Part shown: positions 20,061-32,071 of the stretch, in pieces
Layout of the letters: each line of letters opens with the position of its first letter
How positions within the stretch are numbered: position 1 is the stretch's first letter
Assembly: GCA_951213105.1 (NCBI GenBank)
Contig: OX578134.1
Span: forward strand, 137,119,293 to 137,183,292
Source: Amaurobius ferox
Lineage: Eukaryota; Arthropoda; Arachnida; Araneae; Amaurobiidae
Length of the DNA stretch: 64,000 nucleotides
Direction: 5' to 3'
Made by a program: the position numbers and the translations under genes
The notes under the pieces: generated by a model
Told to the model about the DNA's origin: nothing
Seen by the model: the letters and a program-made list of their open reading frames with translations, nothing else
Databases searched by the model: none

Positions 20061-22300
20061 CTTTAAAACTAGTAGACCAAATTCTTTTACGAAGTTTTTA
20101 TTTATTAAGTTTTATTACAGAAGAATTTTTGAGTGATTATTTTAGTTAAACTTTACTTTCAATTCCAAACGACTTAGATATTAATATATTCCTCCATAAT
20201 TTTATATTTCAAAGCCATAAGAACAAAATGATAAAATTTCGACCTTTCGTGTCAAATTCCGCTGTGCCATTTATTTACAAAATGTTTTTCGCATATGCGC
20301 AGAATAAAATGCTTCCATGTACAAAGTACTATGAAAAAGTCTGATTCTATCGAATATTGCATTCAGGATTATCCATCAAACAAAATATCGAATTTCGAAT
20401 AACTGTGAATGGATGGCTCCGTACTGCAGGTCTGATAGCTCAAGTATAAATCGGTACAATGTTTTTTCAGTCTTTAGATTTGCGTGTTGTACTTTAAATG
20501 CTACATCACTGTAATTACATCCAGAAATATGAGTTGTACATGATTTTCCATCGAATATCCATTAGGTGTAAATATCCTAATGAATTCAACCTTGTGTGCA
20601 GAGAAACGCATAAAAAATTGTTGTGTATCTCAATCTGGGTATCGAAATATGATTTTTATTGCTCTTCTATATTATACACTGCACTTGTTGTGACACTGAG
20701 TAAAATGAACCTTTTCCTTTTAATTGGAGATCATTTATTTTTAACTTTGTTGTGGCTTGGTAATTTGGTTTTATAAATAATTTTACTTTCCCTTTTATAC
20801 TTTACTAGCAGATGTATAACCAGCGTTGCTCGTGGTTTAAAATATAAGCAAGCTGCTATAGTATTCCAAATAACATTGTTCTTCTAAACATTCTATTACA
20901 CTGTTTAATTTAATTCCTCTAAAAGAAGTATAAGTATTTATTGCTGTACAAAATTATCTTCACGGTCAGATCTGAAGAATAAGCTAGCAAAAAACCGAGC
21001 TTTAAATGGACTGATATGAAGTATGCGAGCGCTGAAAGATTTCAAAATCAAAACCTAATTTAATAACTAATTAAGGAAATATTATTTTAACAAATAATTA
21101 TGTTGATATTTTTATAATAGGAGTCTCGATTTTAGTGCCAGTTATCCTCCACGACGAATTCTCGCTTCGGGTGTTTCATATCCGTCTATTCGATTGATCC
21201 TGCGCCTGATACCTTACAGTTCTTATGTATCTGCTTTATTTAAAGAAATATTAGATAGCTATATTCCCCATGATGGATTGCCGTATGATCATAAAATGTA
21301 CATCAGCATCTTCCTATTCCACTTTGACAGAGATTGACAAAATATTGGTCCATTGGAGTGAAAAAAAATTTCTTTCTTAATCTATCTCAGTCACTTGGAT
21401 TTTTTTCCATAGTTCTTTTCTCACATGTCTAGATAAGTTAGACCACTTTAACTTCTCTGTAACATCTTCTCTGTCCTGCTTTGAGTCTACCAATCCTATT
21501 GCGTAGAACAATCTAAAGATTTATAGATTGTCATTTTGAAACAGACGAAATGGGATAGTAGAATTTATGTCACTTGCAAGCAACACCGTCAACTAAAAAA
21601 TACGAATAAAGAAATCCCAAAAGAAATCTCAAGTAAAATGATAAAAGTATATGATTGTTTCGATAACACTTGGGTTTCGTTTCTGTACGAATAGTCTAAA
21701 CACTTTATCATGTACTACAAAAAATACTATTTTAAACGAATGACAGAGAAAAAAATTAATAGCGAAAACAATTTTTTATAAAAACAATTTATTATGGTAT
21801 TAAAATGCTCCATATTTTACTTCCCAAGACGTTTGAAAAAGTCTCTATGATATATTTTCTTCAATTACTCAACGCTTAAAACGCTCAATATGGATGCCTT
21901 AACATTACATATATCCACTCAGTGTCGCTTCATTAGCCGCCATTTTACAGTCCACTTCTGACATATAGCTCTCTTTCCAGCATAGTATGAATCATGCTGT
22001 TCCATTTTTCTGCCTTCGGATATTTCCTCCCCCAAAATATTCTTTGAAGCACCCGGATTTTTATTACGCTTTGCAGTTGCAGCAAAAATATTTGAATATC
22101 AAGTGGGACTAAAGGAAAGAGTTGTCCTGGAAGCAAGTTTAAAGTATTCCGTTTAAGGATAGTTAAGTATCATTTAATGTTCTATGGAGATTTTATTTCG
22201 GCACTTTTCTGTCGAGGATGAAATTTTAATTTTATAAATATTAATGGATTTAATATATTTTGTGAGTTAAACTGAAAATATACAGGGACAGATAATCTTC
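20061..22300. other. AT-rich region without supported gene
   Basis: Several ORFs of 60-92 codons (for example 20498-20776) show no domain and have chance-like composition. Near 20803 the string TACTAGCAGATGTATAACC and CAGCGTTGCTCGTGG resembles the start of a dispersed arthropod repeat type, but no second copy in this window confirms it. No RNA gene was seen. Confidence 0.4.
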
Positions 22301-22319
22301 TCTGCAGCTCAATGGATAT

Positions 22320-22516
22320 ATCGTTGTCGGACCATCGTCGTCTAATAGTCGGAGAACAGTTGTACGATTATTCGACGGTTATAAGCAAAAGACAAGCCCG
22401 ACCCGCTCGAAAGCACACGGAAAAGAATATTCGTCGCTACGTCGGCAATCCCACCACACTCAGCACCTGCATCCGTCCCAGCGGACGGTAACGATCCGCC
22501 AACGCCCAGGAGAATG
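22320..22516. other. GC-richer stretch, unassigned
   Basis: Markedly richer in CG than its surroundings (CGTCGTC, CGACCCGCTCG, CGTCCCAGCGGACGG). It could be an old transposable-element coding part lying directly upstream of the RNase H remnant, but no motif was recognised in any frame; the minus-strand ORF 22342-22524 is unassigned. Confidence 0.35.
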
Positions 22517-22830
22517 CTGTCCATTCAAAAAGCAGTTGAATATATTACCCTCAACAATACCAAAAAAGCACATATATATACTGACTCTCTTTCAGCCCTG
22601 CAGGAGCTAAGTACCCTAAAGACTAAAACTACGTAATATGGACCATCAAGACTGCCTTGAAAACTGCACAAATCGCATCCAATTCCACTGAATTAAGGCC
22701 TATGCAGGGAACTCTAGAAATGCAAGAGCGGGCCAACTAGCTAAAGAAGCCACCAACTTAATCAAAGTTGACTACTATTCAAGATACTCTAGAGTCCAGT
22801 TGAACACCCTTGCAAAGTAAACGATGATTG
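22517..22830 (+). pseudogene. non-LTR retrotransposon RNase H remnant
   Basis: Plus-strand readings give LSIQKAVEYITLNNTKKAHI, then YTDSLSALQELSTLKT from 22517, matching the RNase H core of Jockey/I-type LINE polyproteins (YTDS with its catalytic Asp, SALQ). Downstream (about 22670-22815) another frame reads IQFH, stop, IKAYAGNSRNARAN, stop, LAKEATN, equivalent to the His-X-GNxxNxxAD-like end of the domain. The in-frame stops (TAA at about 22635, TGA and TAG later) and frame changes make it a dead copy. Reverse transcriptase and the 3' tail were not recognised. Confidence 0.8.
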
Positions 22831-23720
22831 AGGCTTGACAGTTTAATTCGGATATTTCGACAAAAGGTTAACTCCCTCAAACCGCTTGATGTCCTCAATG
22901 AGATAAGAGTTATTTAATTTAAACGTAAAGAACTTTATTCTTAGTGGTGTATGGAATCTCCTATCACCAGAGGACCAAATAAAGCTCTATCTAATGGGCC
23001 ACAGAGTTGATTATCTTTCTTTTTACAATTACAGCGAGCTCTACATTATATTTAAAATGTTCATATCAAATTGAAAATAGCTTATGTATGAGTAGTCGAA
23101 GATTATTAAAAATTAATATATTTTTTCTGTGTACATTTTTTCTGTTTCATGAATAAGGATTGTTATAAGTCGTTAAAATGAGTTTTTTATTTGTTCGTAA
23201 TTTTGAGCTACTATAGAAAATTATGTCAGCTTGTGTAAATAAATGATAAACAGATTTTTAGATTCATTAGAGAGTTTTATACAGAAAATTTTGATATTTA
23301 TAATCAACATCGTCTCATCTAACAAAGCAGCAAAACTTTTCCAAATATTTGCAAGAAATAAAAATATCTATAGTATATTTTCTGGTTTTGCTTGATATAT
23401 TTTACTTTTGTCCTTTGCTTTCTATTATTTTTCGTAGAACTCATTAGTCGAATATCAATTTGATCTTCGGTTTTTACCAATTTTTTTAAGCTTAACAGAT
23501 AAACCCTTTTCTTATGGCCATTATTTTTGTATATTTTATTTTCTCTGGCTGTAGGTGTAAGTGAAAAGGTAATATATCTCTATTAAAGCCTACATCATTG
23601 GTTTGCTAACCCTTTGGGGTTCGCAAAGCTGATTTATGAGGTTTGCTCAAAAACTTCCATCATAAGGGGTATTTCATTTGATATATTTTTATAACTATAA
23701 AAATGAATGTTGTATTATAT
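22831..23720. other. AT-rich region without recognisable feature
   Basis: May include 3' sequence of the LINE remnant at its left edge. Nothing else could be supported. Confidence 0.4.
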
Positions 23721-23754
23721 TATACCTAATTTTAACCACTGATAAACAATCGCT

Positions 23755-23824
23755 AAAGCCAGGTTCGAACCCAGGTCTTCTGTAATGCACTCAAGATATG
23801 CTACCTACTACACAGCTGGCTCTG
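23755..23824 (-). pseudogene. tRNA-like sequence (SINE head)
   Basis: On the minus strand AGCCAG and CTGGCT can form a 6-bp acceptor-like stem. A box-A-like TGTGTAGTAGGTAGCA and the box-B GGGTTCGAACC follow, with a T arm pairing four of five bases. The anticodon arm is not canonical, so this is not called a functional tRNA. A related, more decayed segment with ACTAGGCTCGAATCC lies near 23965, suggesting a duplicated tRNA-derived SINE region (23720-24180). Confidence 0.6.
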
Positions 23825-24405
23825 TACAGACTAGAATTTCCTTTTTTCTGAAAGAAGCCTGGGGGCTGACTCTAACTCTCTCTGCTCAATTTAAGTTCCA
23901 ATTATAGTTTTAGATACATTTTAGCCGCTGAAATACAATTATTTAAGACTAGGCTCGAATCCAAATACACTGAATGATTCAGTCCAGGGCAAGATTATGA
24001 ATTTTAGACCCCTATGCTACAAGTACTGTGAGGCTCCTCAAAGCTGTGCTACAGGTGCTGTGAGGCATCGGTCCTTGCAGACCATCTAGTATCTGAGGCT
24101 CTTTTAACTGTCAATATAGATGTTCTTCCAGTTTTCTCCCAGCTTTAAAGCACTGAAACATTACTGATCAGGGTAAACTGGAACCAGAAAATAAATTGTA
24201 AAAGGCCAAAATTTTGTAAAATATCAAAATTTGAAACTGCTGTAATGCAGATTTCTACAGCACATAGAGAGCATTCGCAAATAAAATAACTTTTCACTTA
24301 ATCTCTAGAGGATCTGACCGGCGAAAGTCCCTGACCTGTAGATCCTAAAGTCAACTGTCTTATTCCGATCCTAGCTCAAGAATGATATCTACTACACCCT
24401 CGGTT

Positions 24406-25702
24406 GAAATTTTCGACGAAAACGCACATTTAAAACATCCCCGGACTTAAATTGAATATTTTGAGGTGAAGTGCGTGTTCGTCTTTATGTTAGTGTGTAT
24501 GCAAGTGTGTGTCCGTGAGACTATGGATGTGATATCTTCCGAACAATTGAAGCGTTTCGAAAGTAATTCGGTACGATTATTACAATCAGTAAATACTGAA
24601 ATTCCATTGATTTTAAATGCAATCGAATGTTCGGATGACTTCCCTTCCCACTTTTCGAATGAATTTTTGAAAAAATCAGGACCTTTAAGAACAATAAATA
24701 ACTAGTCATTTCATGTATAGGTTTTCATTAGAAACCGAATGATATAAATTTCGTTCGTTACTAATTCCCCCGTGGTGAAGGAGCGCCTACGCACCACGTC
24801 CACAAGACACCCCCCCAGGGTATCCCATGGCGAAGGGGAGATGAATTGCAGCTTCACTTTTATAGAGGCTCCCCGAAGGGCGGAAGTCTGACTTGGCCTC
24901 GACATGACAACATCCATGCCCGCTGGTGGGATTCGAACCCGCAACCCGGCAATCCAGCGATCAGGCGGAAACGCATGCCCCTGACCATGTTCGGTATGAT
25001 ATAAATTTAAATGCTAGCATGACCCGTTCTCAAGATATTGCATAAATTTTAATATAATTTTGGAAAATAAATCATTAAAACACCCGGACCTTTAATACTG
25101 TTAAATAAATTATTATTTTATTCGTATTGTTTCATTACAAAATTAATGTCATATACTTTATAACGCTAGCATAAACGGTTCTCGATATATTGCACGTTTT
25201 TTAAATACATTTCTCAAAATGTTGTTACATATGACTTTATTGTAAATCAGTCCATTACATAACTGACATTTCACAATGACACAAAGGTAGAAATACAAAA
25301 CAAATTTGTCAAAATAAGTTACATTAAATCAAAAAAGTAGTATGGATAATCATGTAGGGGTTCTCTTTCCATATACAATATTATGCAGCAAATCTGTTAA
25401 TATTATTCTTGTGGATCTACTTCTTTCCATTCACGAGAGAAGATATTTTTGTAATAATTTCGGATTTTGTCGACAAAGAATTCGCCAATAGTCATTTACT
25501 TCAAGGGTATTAGTTAAATGTCAATTCTTCACATAAATATGATTAAGTCTTCCTGCTTGGACTCATGAGTCGCCAAAAGTGCCAAATTTTAGTTTAAGTA
25601 ATTTCAATTCAATACAAAAGCCTTGTACCGTGGATCTTGTATATCTAAAAGAAGCAAAATTATTGCATTATGTAAGGAAAGTCATATGCTTTCCCCGTCA
25701 GA
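24406..25702 (-). mobile_element. Family A element, diverged copy A11, with nested SINE
   Basis: Same order of blocks as Family A in reverse: TTTTCGACGAAAACGCACAT, AAACATCCC, GAAGTGCGTG, a degenerate GT region (GTTAGTGTGTATGCAAGTG), CTATGGATGTGATATC, AAATGCAATCGAATGTTCGG, CTCAAGATATTGCA, ATTCTTGTGGATCTAC, GCCAATAGTCATTTAC, GAGTCGCCAAAAGTGCC, and the end TTATGTAAGGAAAGTCATAT...CCCCGTCAGA. It is clearly older than the others. The SINE at 24752-24995 interrupts it. Confidence 0.8.
24739..25008 (-). mobile_element. SINE family S2 insertion with 13-bp target duplication
   Basis: A 13-bp direct repeat ATGATATAAATTT flanks the insert (24739-24751 and 24996-25008). On the minus strand the SINE reads CATGGTCAGGGGCATGCG, TTTCC, then GGTTGCGGGTTCGAATCCC (box B) and GGGCATGGATGTTGTCATG, paralleling the tRNA-like body of the 5S-headed SINE at 16.7 kb but lacking the 5S head. 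It ends GAATTAGTAACGAACGA rather than in poly(A). The nearby ORF 24711-24944 is a shadow of the SINE. Confidence 0.9.
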
Positions 25703-26168
25703 TTTTTTTTTCATCTTTGTATGTGCAATTTCTTATACTAATCTGCATGTTTGTAAGAGACTATTTCAAAGTGCTTCCTTAAAATATGCATCAATAGCAT
25801 AATAAATATGTTAATAAAGTATTTCTTTACTTATTTATTTTTGAAATCACGTTATCTTCTACGAATTGTCATCTTCAGAAGAGATTATTAAAAAAACACC
25901 TACGCTGCAGAACAATGTAGTCTTACAATTTCTCTCATATCGAATGTCATTTTATTCATCACAAAAGGTGTGATGATGTCATAGATCCTCGAATGAGAAC
26001 TCTCCAAGTTGAAAAAGATCTAATTTTCCACCTACTTTCACACCCACATGTTTCTACTTCCAGTCACAAGCACATGTGTGAGCATGAAGCTCATCAGCAT
26101 CATAAATAATTCATAACTCTCCAAAAAATGTTATACGGGATAAGATGTCAACATTCTTCAAATATTTG
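25703..26168. other. AT-rich spacer without recognisable feature
   Basis: Nothing could be supported here. Confidence 0.4.
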
Positions 26169-26262
26169 TACTTTCCTTATATTACTGCATAGGAAAGTAT
26201 TAATTTTCCGAAAATTATGGGAATTCGATATTTTAGCGGAAAAGCAAGTTTTAAGACCCAAT
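26169..26262 (-). repeat. Family A-related terminal fragment
   Basis: TACTTTCCTTATATTACTGC then ATAGGAAAGTATT is the terminal hairpin of Family A. It is followed by diverged AATTATGGGAATTCG and GCGGAAAAGCAAGTTTTAAG, equivalent to the block next to the hairpin in full copies. Confidence 0.65.
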
Positions 26263-26452
26263 CAATTGCGAATAAATTAAGCAAAATATTAAAACTATAT
26301 GAAATATTTTATAATTCACATAACTAGAACACAAATTATTATCAATTTACAGTTAGCGTAGTTTTTTACCAATGGACAAACTGTATTTCTCTTAATAATC
26401 CTTGAAGTATAATATATGCTGTAGAATGATAGCTTGACTCTATATGTGCATA

Positions 26453-26612
26453 GTATACAAGATGTCCGGAAACTCTTGAAACAAAAAAGAGGGGTGATAT
26501 AAGTACCCAGCAAGACGAATAATATTTACCATAGAACCTAGGATCGGAACCCCCTCTTAGTGGCAGAAAAAAGAAACGTGGTTCATTCCACGTTGATCCT
26601 TTATTATAGAAA
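26453..26612 (+). mobile_element. mariner-type terminal fragment
   Basis: TACAAGATGTCCGGAAACTC, AGAGGGGTGATATAAGTAC, CAGCAAGACGAATAATATTT and CCATAGAACCTAGG match, in order, the terminal region of the mariner-like element that ends at 28587 (there in reverse). Only about 160 bp of that end is present; Family A copy A7 begins directly after it. Confidence 0.75.
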
Positions 26613-26616
26613 AAAA

Positions 26617-27526
26617 TCCGATGTGGGCAACATATGACTTTCCTTATATAATGCAATGATTTTACTACTTTAACAGTAAAAACAATAGGTTATTCTTATA
26701 GTAGATATATTTTTTACAAGATATTGAAATTTCGTCAATGAGTCGTCGTTTTCATTGATTTAGCCTTATTTTTATCCATTTCGTGAGTCTATCGTTAATT
26801 TAGCAACATTTAAACAAGTCGCCAAGTTGGCGACATTCCACCAAATTCGTCGCGAAAATCTCGCCAAGCGTTATGGATGGAGTAATAAGTTATACTTACA
26901 GCAGATAAATGACTATTGGCGTTCAAATACAAAAGTATTACTCAAAGTATCTTTTTTCATGAATGGAACGAGCTAGATCCACGAGAATGATGTCACAAAA
27001 TGTATCGCATAATATTACATATGAAAAGTGAACATGTTTCCCAATAGGAAATACTTTTTTTTTTATTTTACATGATTTTTTGATATTTTATTTAAATGTG
27101 CAATATCTCGAGAACGGTTCATGCTAACGTTCTAAAATTTATGTCAATTGTTTTCTAATGAAAAATTACATAAGAAATGTCTATTTGCGTAACTTCATTA
27201 AAGGTTTTGATTTTTAATGATTTTCTCAATATTTCACTCGAAAATTTAGGGGAGTTCTGAACATTCTATTGCGTATGAAAACAATAGGCTTCCAGTATTC
27301 ACGGATTGTGATTTTTGTACCAAATTTCGTTCGAATCGGTCCATTCATACCTCAGATATCGTCTCCACAGACTCACTGACACACACACACGCACATCAGC
27401 TTAAAAATGTTCGATTCGTGATCAGGGATGCTTGAAACGTGCTTTGCCGTCGAAAACTCGAATTCGAATTTTCGACCCAGTCACAATACTTTCCTTGTAC
27501 ATTATTGTATATAAGGAAAGTAAAAA
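26617..27526 (+). mobile_element. Family A element, copy A7
   Basis: Starts TCCGATGTGGGCAACATATG and ends ACTTTCCTTGTACATTATTG...AAGGAAAGTAAAAAA. It has the shortest repeat tract among the intact copies: about six CA units at 27381-27393 followed by GCACATCAGC. The TTGGCGA/TCGCCAA cluster is at about 26817-26872. Confidence 0.85.
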
Positions 27527-27550
27527 AGACTTAAGTGACAGATGTATGAC

Positions 27551-27813
27551 ACACTACCATTCGTGCGCGCTAGATTTGCACGCTACCACAAATGCCGCCG
27601 TGTTCATGCGGAGTACGATCACGTTAAACATGTGGGTCCGTAAGTCCTTCCGAGAGGTTGGTGGTAGGGGAAGGGGGGTACGGTCCCTGTGGATGCCTCC
27701 CCCACTGGGTTCCGGTCTAAATTGGGTGGCACTTCCCGGCCGTCCATACAGTTACCTTACACCTTTCTGGTAGGTCGGACGGTCTGGGTCTCAACAACAA
27801 CACTACCATTCGT
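27551..27813 (+). mobile_element. SINE family S1 copy with 14-bp target duplication
   Basis: The direct repeat ACACTACCATTCGT lies at 27551-27564 and 27800-27813. The insert (27565-27799) contains GCCGTGTTCATGCGGAGTAC, AGTCCTTCCGAGAGGTTGG, CACTGGGTTCCGG, TTACCTTACACC and the 3' end TCGGACGGTCTGGGTCTC with (AAC)n. The tRNA head is lost or highly diverged compared with the 3.5 and 60.9 kb copies, fitting 5' truncation during LINE-driven integration. Confidence 0.9.
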
Positions 27814-27829
27814 ACCAAAAAATTACTTA

Positions 27830-28587
27830 AAGGATCTATTCAAAGTAGCGTCCCTGGGTTTCATTACACAGCCGAAACCGGCGAAGGTAGAATTCTCCCA
27901 CCCTTTCAAAGACCCCTAGTGTGGTGTTGATCTTGTCCGCAGCAACAGAGATTCGCGCGATGAGATAGATCTTCAACAGAGTCCACAGGTGTCTCCCACA
28001 CCAACTCCTTTGTGTGTCCCCAGAAAAAGTCCACTGGATTCAGGTCAAGGGAGCGTGGAGGCCAGGCTACAGTTCCACTACGTCCATTCCACCGCTGGGG
28101 GCACGTCGTGTTTAGAAAGTATTGGACAATGGTAAAAAAGTATGCCGGAGCCCCATCATGCATAAACAACATGTCACATTGTGTGGTGAGCAGAACTCCC
28201 TGCAATAGACCTGGTAGCACATGCTCCAGGAATATACTGTACACGGCGCCCGTTTAACGTTCTAACAAAAAGTAGTCCTACCAGCTGATCACCAAGAATA
28301 CCTGTCTAGACGTTGATGGCAAATCTCTGCTGATGTTTACGAGGGATAGTGACATGGAGGGTTTCCCCAGCCCAAGCTTGCTGGTTGTGAGTGTTGAAAG
28401 TGCCTTCCCGATTAAACGTGGCCTCATCATTGAGTAGCATTAATCCGTTTCAGCAACTGACCTACTTTCATGTTGTGTTTCTGTCACTATAAGTGGATTG
28501 CAACCCTAAGTTCTATGGCAAATATTGTTCGTCTTGCTGTGTACTATCACCCCTCATTTTTTGTTGCAAGAGTTCGCAAACACCCTG
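27830..28587 (-). pseudogene. mariner-like transposase pseudogene with one element end
   Basis: Minus-strand pieces in order: LNDEATFNREGTFNTHNQ (about 28440-28380), FAINVWTGILGDQLVGLLFV (about 28330-28265), then an ORF from 28244 with MYSIFLEHVLPGLLQ, FMHDGAPAYF, VAWPPRSLDLNPVDFFWG and ELVWETPVDSVEDL. A shifted frame ends ADKINTTLGVFERVGEFYL and CNETQGRYFE, stop, near 27838. These are the DDE/D core and C terminus of a mariner-type transposase. The element end TACAGGGTGTTTGCGAACTC (reverse of 28570-28589, TA at 28588) is present; the opposite end is not seen. Frameshifts make it non-functional. Confidence 0.9.
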
Positions 28588-28589
28588 TA

Positions 28590-30797
28590 TATTAACAGAA
28601 AACAGACAAATGATAAAATTCTTCACCGTAAATAACCTGCTGCGTAACTTGAAAAAAATAAATCTTTAAGAAATGTAAATAAAACATCTTAAAGAATGTG
28701 CTAACTGAAAGTTTTCAATATTCTATAATCTATATAGAAAAAAATGAAATTCTGCCTATATGTATGAGTATGTGTGCGTGTGTTTATCTTATTCATTCTC
28801 AAGATAGTGCACGTTTCTTTTAATTAACTTACTGAATATGCCATATAAAATTAAAAATTCGATAAATAAGTTATCGTAAGTTGACATTTCAATACTTATT
28901 ACATGACAAATCTATTAACATCGTCTGCGTGCAGCTGGTATGTGTCCGTTTGCAAGAAAGGACGTATTGTGAGTATTGCGTGTGTCTTTCCTGTCGTTTA
29001 CAAATTCATAGATTTAATTTATTTCGTTTGACATTGATTAAATGTCAAAGACAGAGTAATACAGATTTGTCTTGTGACTTTAAATAACTTTAACAACGTC
29101 GCTAAGGGGCCAAATTTCTATCTGTGTGTTGTTCTTAAATGTCACTTGCGTATGAAAGTCTGAAAGGCGTGTCACTCAATCTATATGTTAAGAGCCACGG
29201 ACGTAGGCATACGCTTCTATAAAACATTAATTAGCGTTTTTAAACGTAGTGCTTCAATTTTTGTAATTAGTATCGGTATTTTATTGTATGCACACCCTTA
29301 TGAATAACAAATAGATTGCAGAAAGCTGACTGACTGCTTTTAACAGAATAACACGCGATGTCCATTAAAAATCACTGGGACTGACATGCCGCTTGCTCGG
29401 TTTATTATGACACTCAAAAGATCGGTTCAATGATAATTACATGGTGTATGAGTTCTAAATGCAAATTTATTAGAAGGAAGCATGTATATTGTCGCACGAC
29501 ATGTTGACATTTCAATTACAGATGCCAATCAACAGCAATGTCAATACAGATGCTAATAAGTACTTTAAATGCATCCACGAGAACCAATTGGAGCTCACAC
29601 ATAAGTAAACAACGTGCATTCCCTCCATCACCAATAACAAATCAGAAGAGGAGGTATGACACCGCAAGGGGAAAAGAAAAAAGTGGTTTCAGAGTTTTCG
29701 AGAAGTTTCGGGAGATGCAATATTCGACAGCGTCCTAGATGCACAATTTCAGGAATAACAAAAAAACTCCTGTGTAACTCACAAAGATAACGTGGATCAT
29801 CAATGTGATGAGTGAGCGCAGTATGTGCATAGTGAATGCAAATGGCGTATCACGTATACGCAGGCATCCAGCAAAGTTTAGTCTCTAATGTCACCAAATA
29901 TCAAAGTGCACACAAATATGAGTTATTTATACAATTTCATCTGTTAAATGATCACAGAAAGCACATCACACATATTGAATATATTTTAGCAGTACTTAGT
30001 AAGAACTCAAAACTGTAAAGAATTACTGCGTGTTAACAAAAAAAACAAAACTGCATATATTTTCGGTATATAGTAATAATTAGTTATGAATAAATGTGTC
30101 ACTTAAATAATTTGTTATAAATATATGTGTTACTTAAATAGTTTTTATAGATATATGTGTCATTAAAATGAATTTATGAGTAACTTTAAGAATAATCAAG
30201 AGAATTATATATATGAAATTAAAAGAATTGATCAATTTTTATCAGAGTTATTATTTTATGTCGTAAGTGTTATTCTCTTGTGCTCGTGAACCGGAGTTTC
30301 CATACTCCACCCTTAGTGAAGGCATCAAAGGTAGTAAGGAGGAAGGTAGAAGGCATCCTAGTAGAGTACATTTTGGGTAAGGACAATTTATCTTATGACA
30401 TATATCTTATATATTTACATATTCAAAATAAATATTTGCATAAAACCTTTCACTTCCCTTTTCTAAAAGCGCCCTTCATTGATTCCCGTTATAATTTTTG
30501 TAACTTTATTATAGCAGTTTTCAAAGTCACGTTCACATTCAAAACATACCAGTTAAAGTCACGCTTTTCGTGTCTCTCGTAGAATTTGTGCAGATCATTA
30601 TGTTCTGTTTAGTTCTGTACTCCGCACAAGACTAGCTTTCCAACAACAAGATATAAAGAACTATGAGTCTCAGCTGATCAAAATAGTTCATGAATAAAAC
30701 GCTGCTAATAATAAATACCCAAATGATTACTGTATGAAACATATGATTTGAGTTCAAATCAATTTAATCCTGAAACTAAAATTCAAAATTCTGCTAA
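28590..30797. other. AT-rich region without supported gene
   Basis: Short ORFs only, none with a family resemblance. Around 28790-28870 CTCAAGATAGTGCACG and ATATAAAATT resemble the CTCGAGATATTGCAC block of Family A, suggesting a very old fragment. At 30084-30170 a 34-bp AT-rich unit containing ATATGTGT(C/T)A(C/T)TTAAAT is repeated about three times. Confidence 0.4.
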
Positions 30798-31345
30798 TTT
30801 TTTGCTTGTTCATATTATGTAACAGTATAGAAAAAATATTGTTTTCACGAAATTTTTTTAATTCGAGGTTTTGATGCCAATATATGTTTTAAGACTTCCT
30901 GAGAACGCTTTGATTATATTTGGAGTGATGTCCATCTGTTTATCTGTATATCTGTTGCCGATTTCTCATGTACATGATAGCGGCCACACATATTAATGGA
31001 TTTTAATGAAATTTTATACCCGGTTTTGTTATAAAAAAAAGCTAGAACTAGATAGAATTTTTTTAATTCGAGCGAAAATTATTCGAAATTTTATATTTTT
31101 TAACATAGCAACATAAAACAAAAGTAGGCATAATCATACATAAAAGGATTAATTTATGGTTCAATGACTTCATAGTTTCAATCATTGTTGTGAAAAAGAG
31201 CCGTGACACAAATTTTTTGTTCGTGGCGTCATTAGTCCCCCTCGGGGGAAAGTTACCTCCGCCGGGGGTTACATTGTCAAGTATTGTATCAATCGAAATC
31301 CTTTTCAAGCTCTTTAAAGTGAAGGGTAACACGCTATAATGGTAA
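30798..31345 (-). mobile_element. Family A-related element, subfamily L, copy L1
   Basis: Starts at a T-run with a decayed terminal hairpin, then AATATTGTTTTCACG, TTCGAGGTTTTGATGCC, ATATGTTTTAAGAC, GAGTGATGTCCATCTG, GATAGCGGCCACACATATTA and GAAATTTTATACCCGG. These are the same ordered landmarks as Family A, with the microsatellite replaced by a few TCTGTTTATCTG units. An inverted, longer copy (L2) is at 38345-40460. Both also share CCCCC(T)-rich GGGGGAAAGTTACCTCC-type sequence near 31240. Confidence 0.7.
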
Positions 31346-31890
31346 TCAATTTGACTCGCAAGACCGATTTTTCAAAAATTGTCTTATACAATTTGAAAAA
31401 AAAATTATTAAAACGTGGATTTTGGTACTAGAAAACTACGTTGAGCTATTAATTTTAGTTTACAGCTACTCCGCTTCAGAAAAATACTTCTGTTTTTATT
31501 AAAAATGAACGGAAAAACTGTCTGCTGATTTGGAAAGAAAAAGTGTTCAGAAAGTTTAAATATTAAAAATTCTCAACGAAATTTTTGGGTGCTGGCCCGC
31601 TTTAATGAATATTTCAAAACAAACATGTGTCTATGGAAACTATGCTGTGAATGTACGATTAGGCGAATGTAGACAAAACTGAAAATAGGCACCACCAACT
31701 TCCACACTGCGCTCGAGATAATTCTGCGCGAAGTATAGTAATATGTTATTATGTCCTTAATCGGCATGATATGCTATGTCAGAAGTCAGGAAATGCAATA
31801 TGACAATTTCCTGACTTCTGACATTCAAATAAATTTTTGGGAAAAAAATCGTTTGCATATTACAGTTTCTATGGAAGTTTTACTTCTACG
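31346..31890. other. spacer containing a perfect 19-bp hairpin
   Basis: No gene was found. The notable content is the inverted repeat at 31776-31824, listed separately. Confidence 0.5.
31776..31824. repeat. perfect 19-bp inverted repeat with 11-nt loop
   Basis: ATGTCAGAAGTCAGGAAAT at 31776-31794 is exactly complementary to ATTTCCTGACTTCTGACAT at 31806-31824, with loop GCAATATGACA. It is not part of any repeat family recognised in the window. Confidence 0.9.
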
Positions 31891-32021
31891 TTTTAACTTT
31901 CCTTATATACAATACTGTATAAGGAAAGTATTGTGGCGGGGTCGAAAATTCGAATTCGAGTTTTCGACGGGAGAGCATGTTTCAAGCATCCCTGATCACG
32001 AATTAAACATTTTTGAAGTGA

Positions 32022-32071
<50 letters not shown>

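Noticed and set aside
20803..20850. Start of a known dispersed arthropod repeat (ACTAGCAG...CAGCGTTGCTCGTGG)
   Set aside because: The resemblance is from memory only and no second copy or end is present in the window.
30280..30582. 100-codon ORF as a possible host exon
   Set aside because: No convincing splice acceptor, no conserved domain and composition like the surroundings; a GTAAG after codon 33 alone is not enough.
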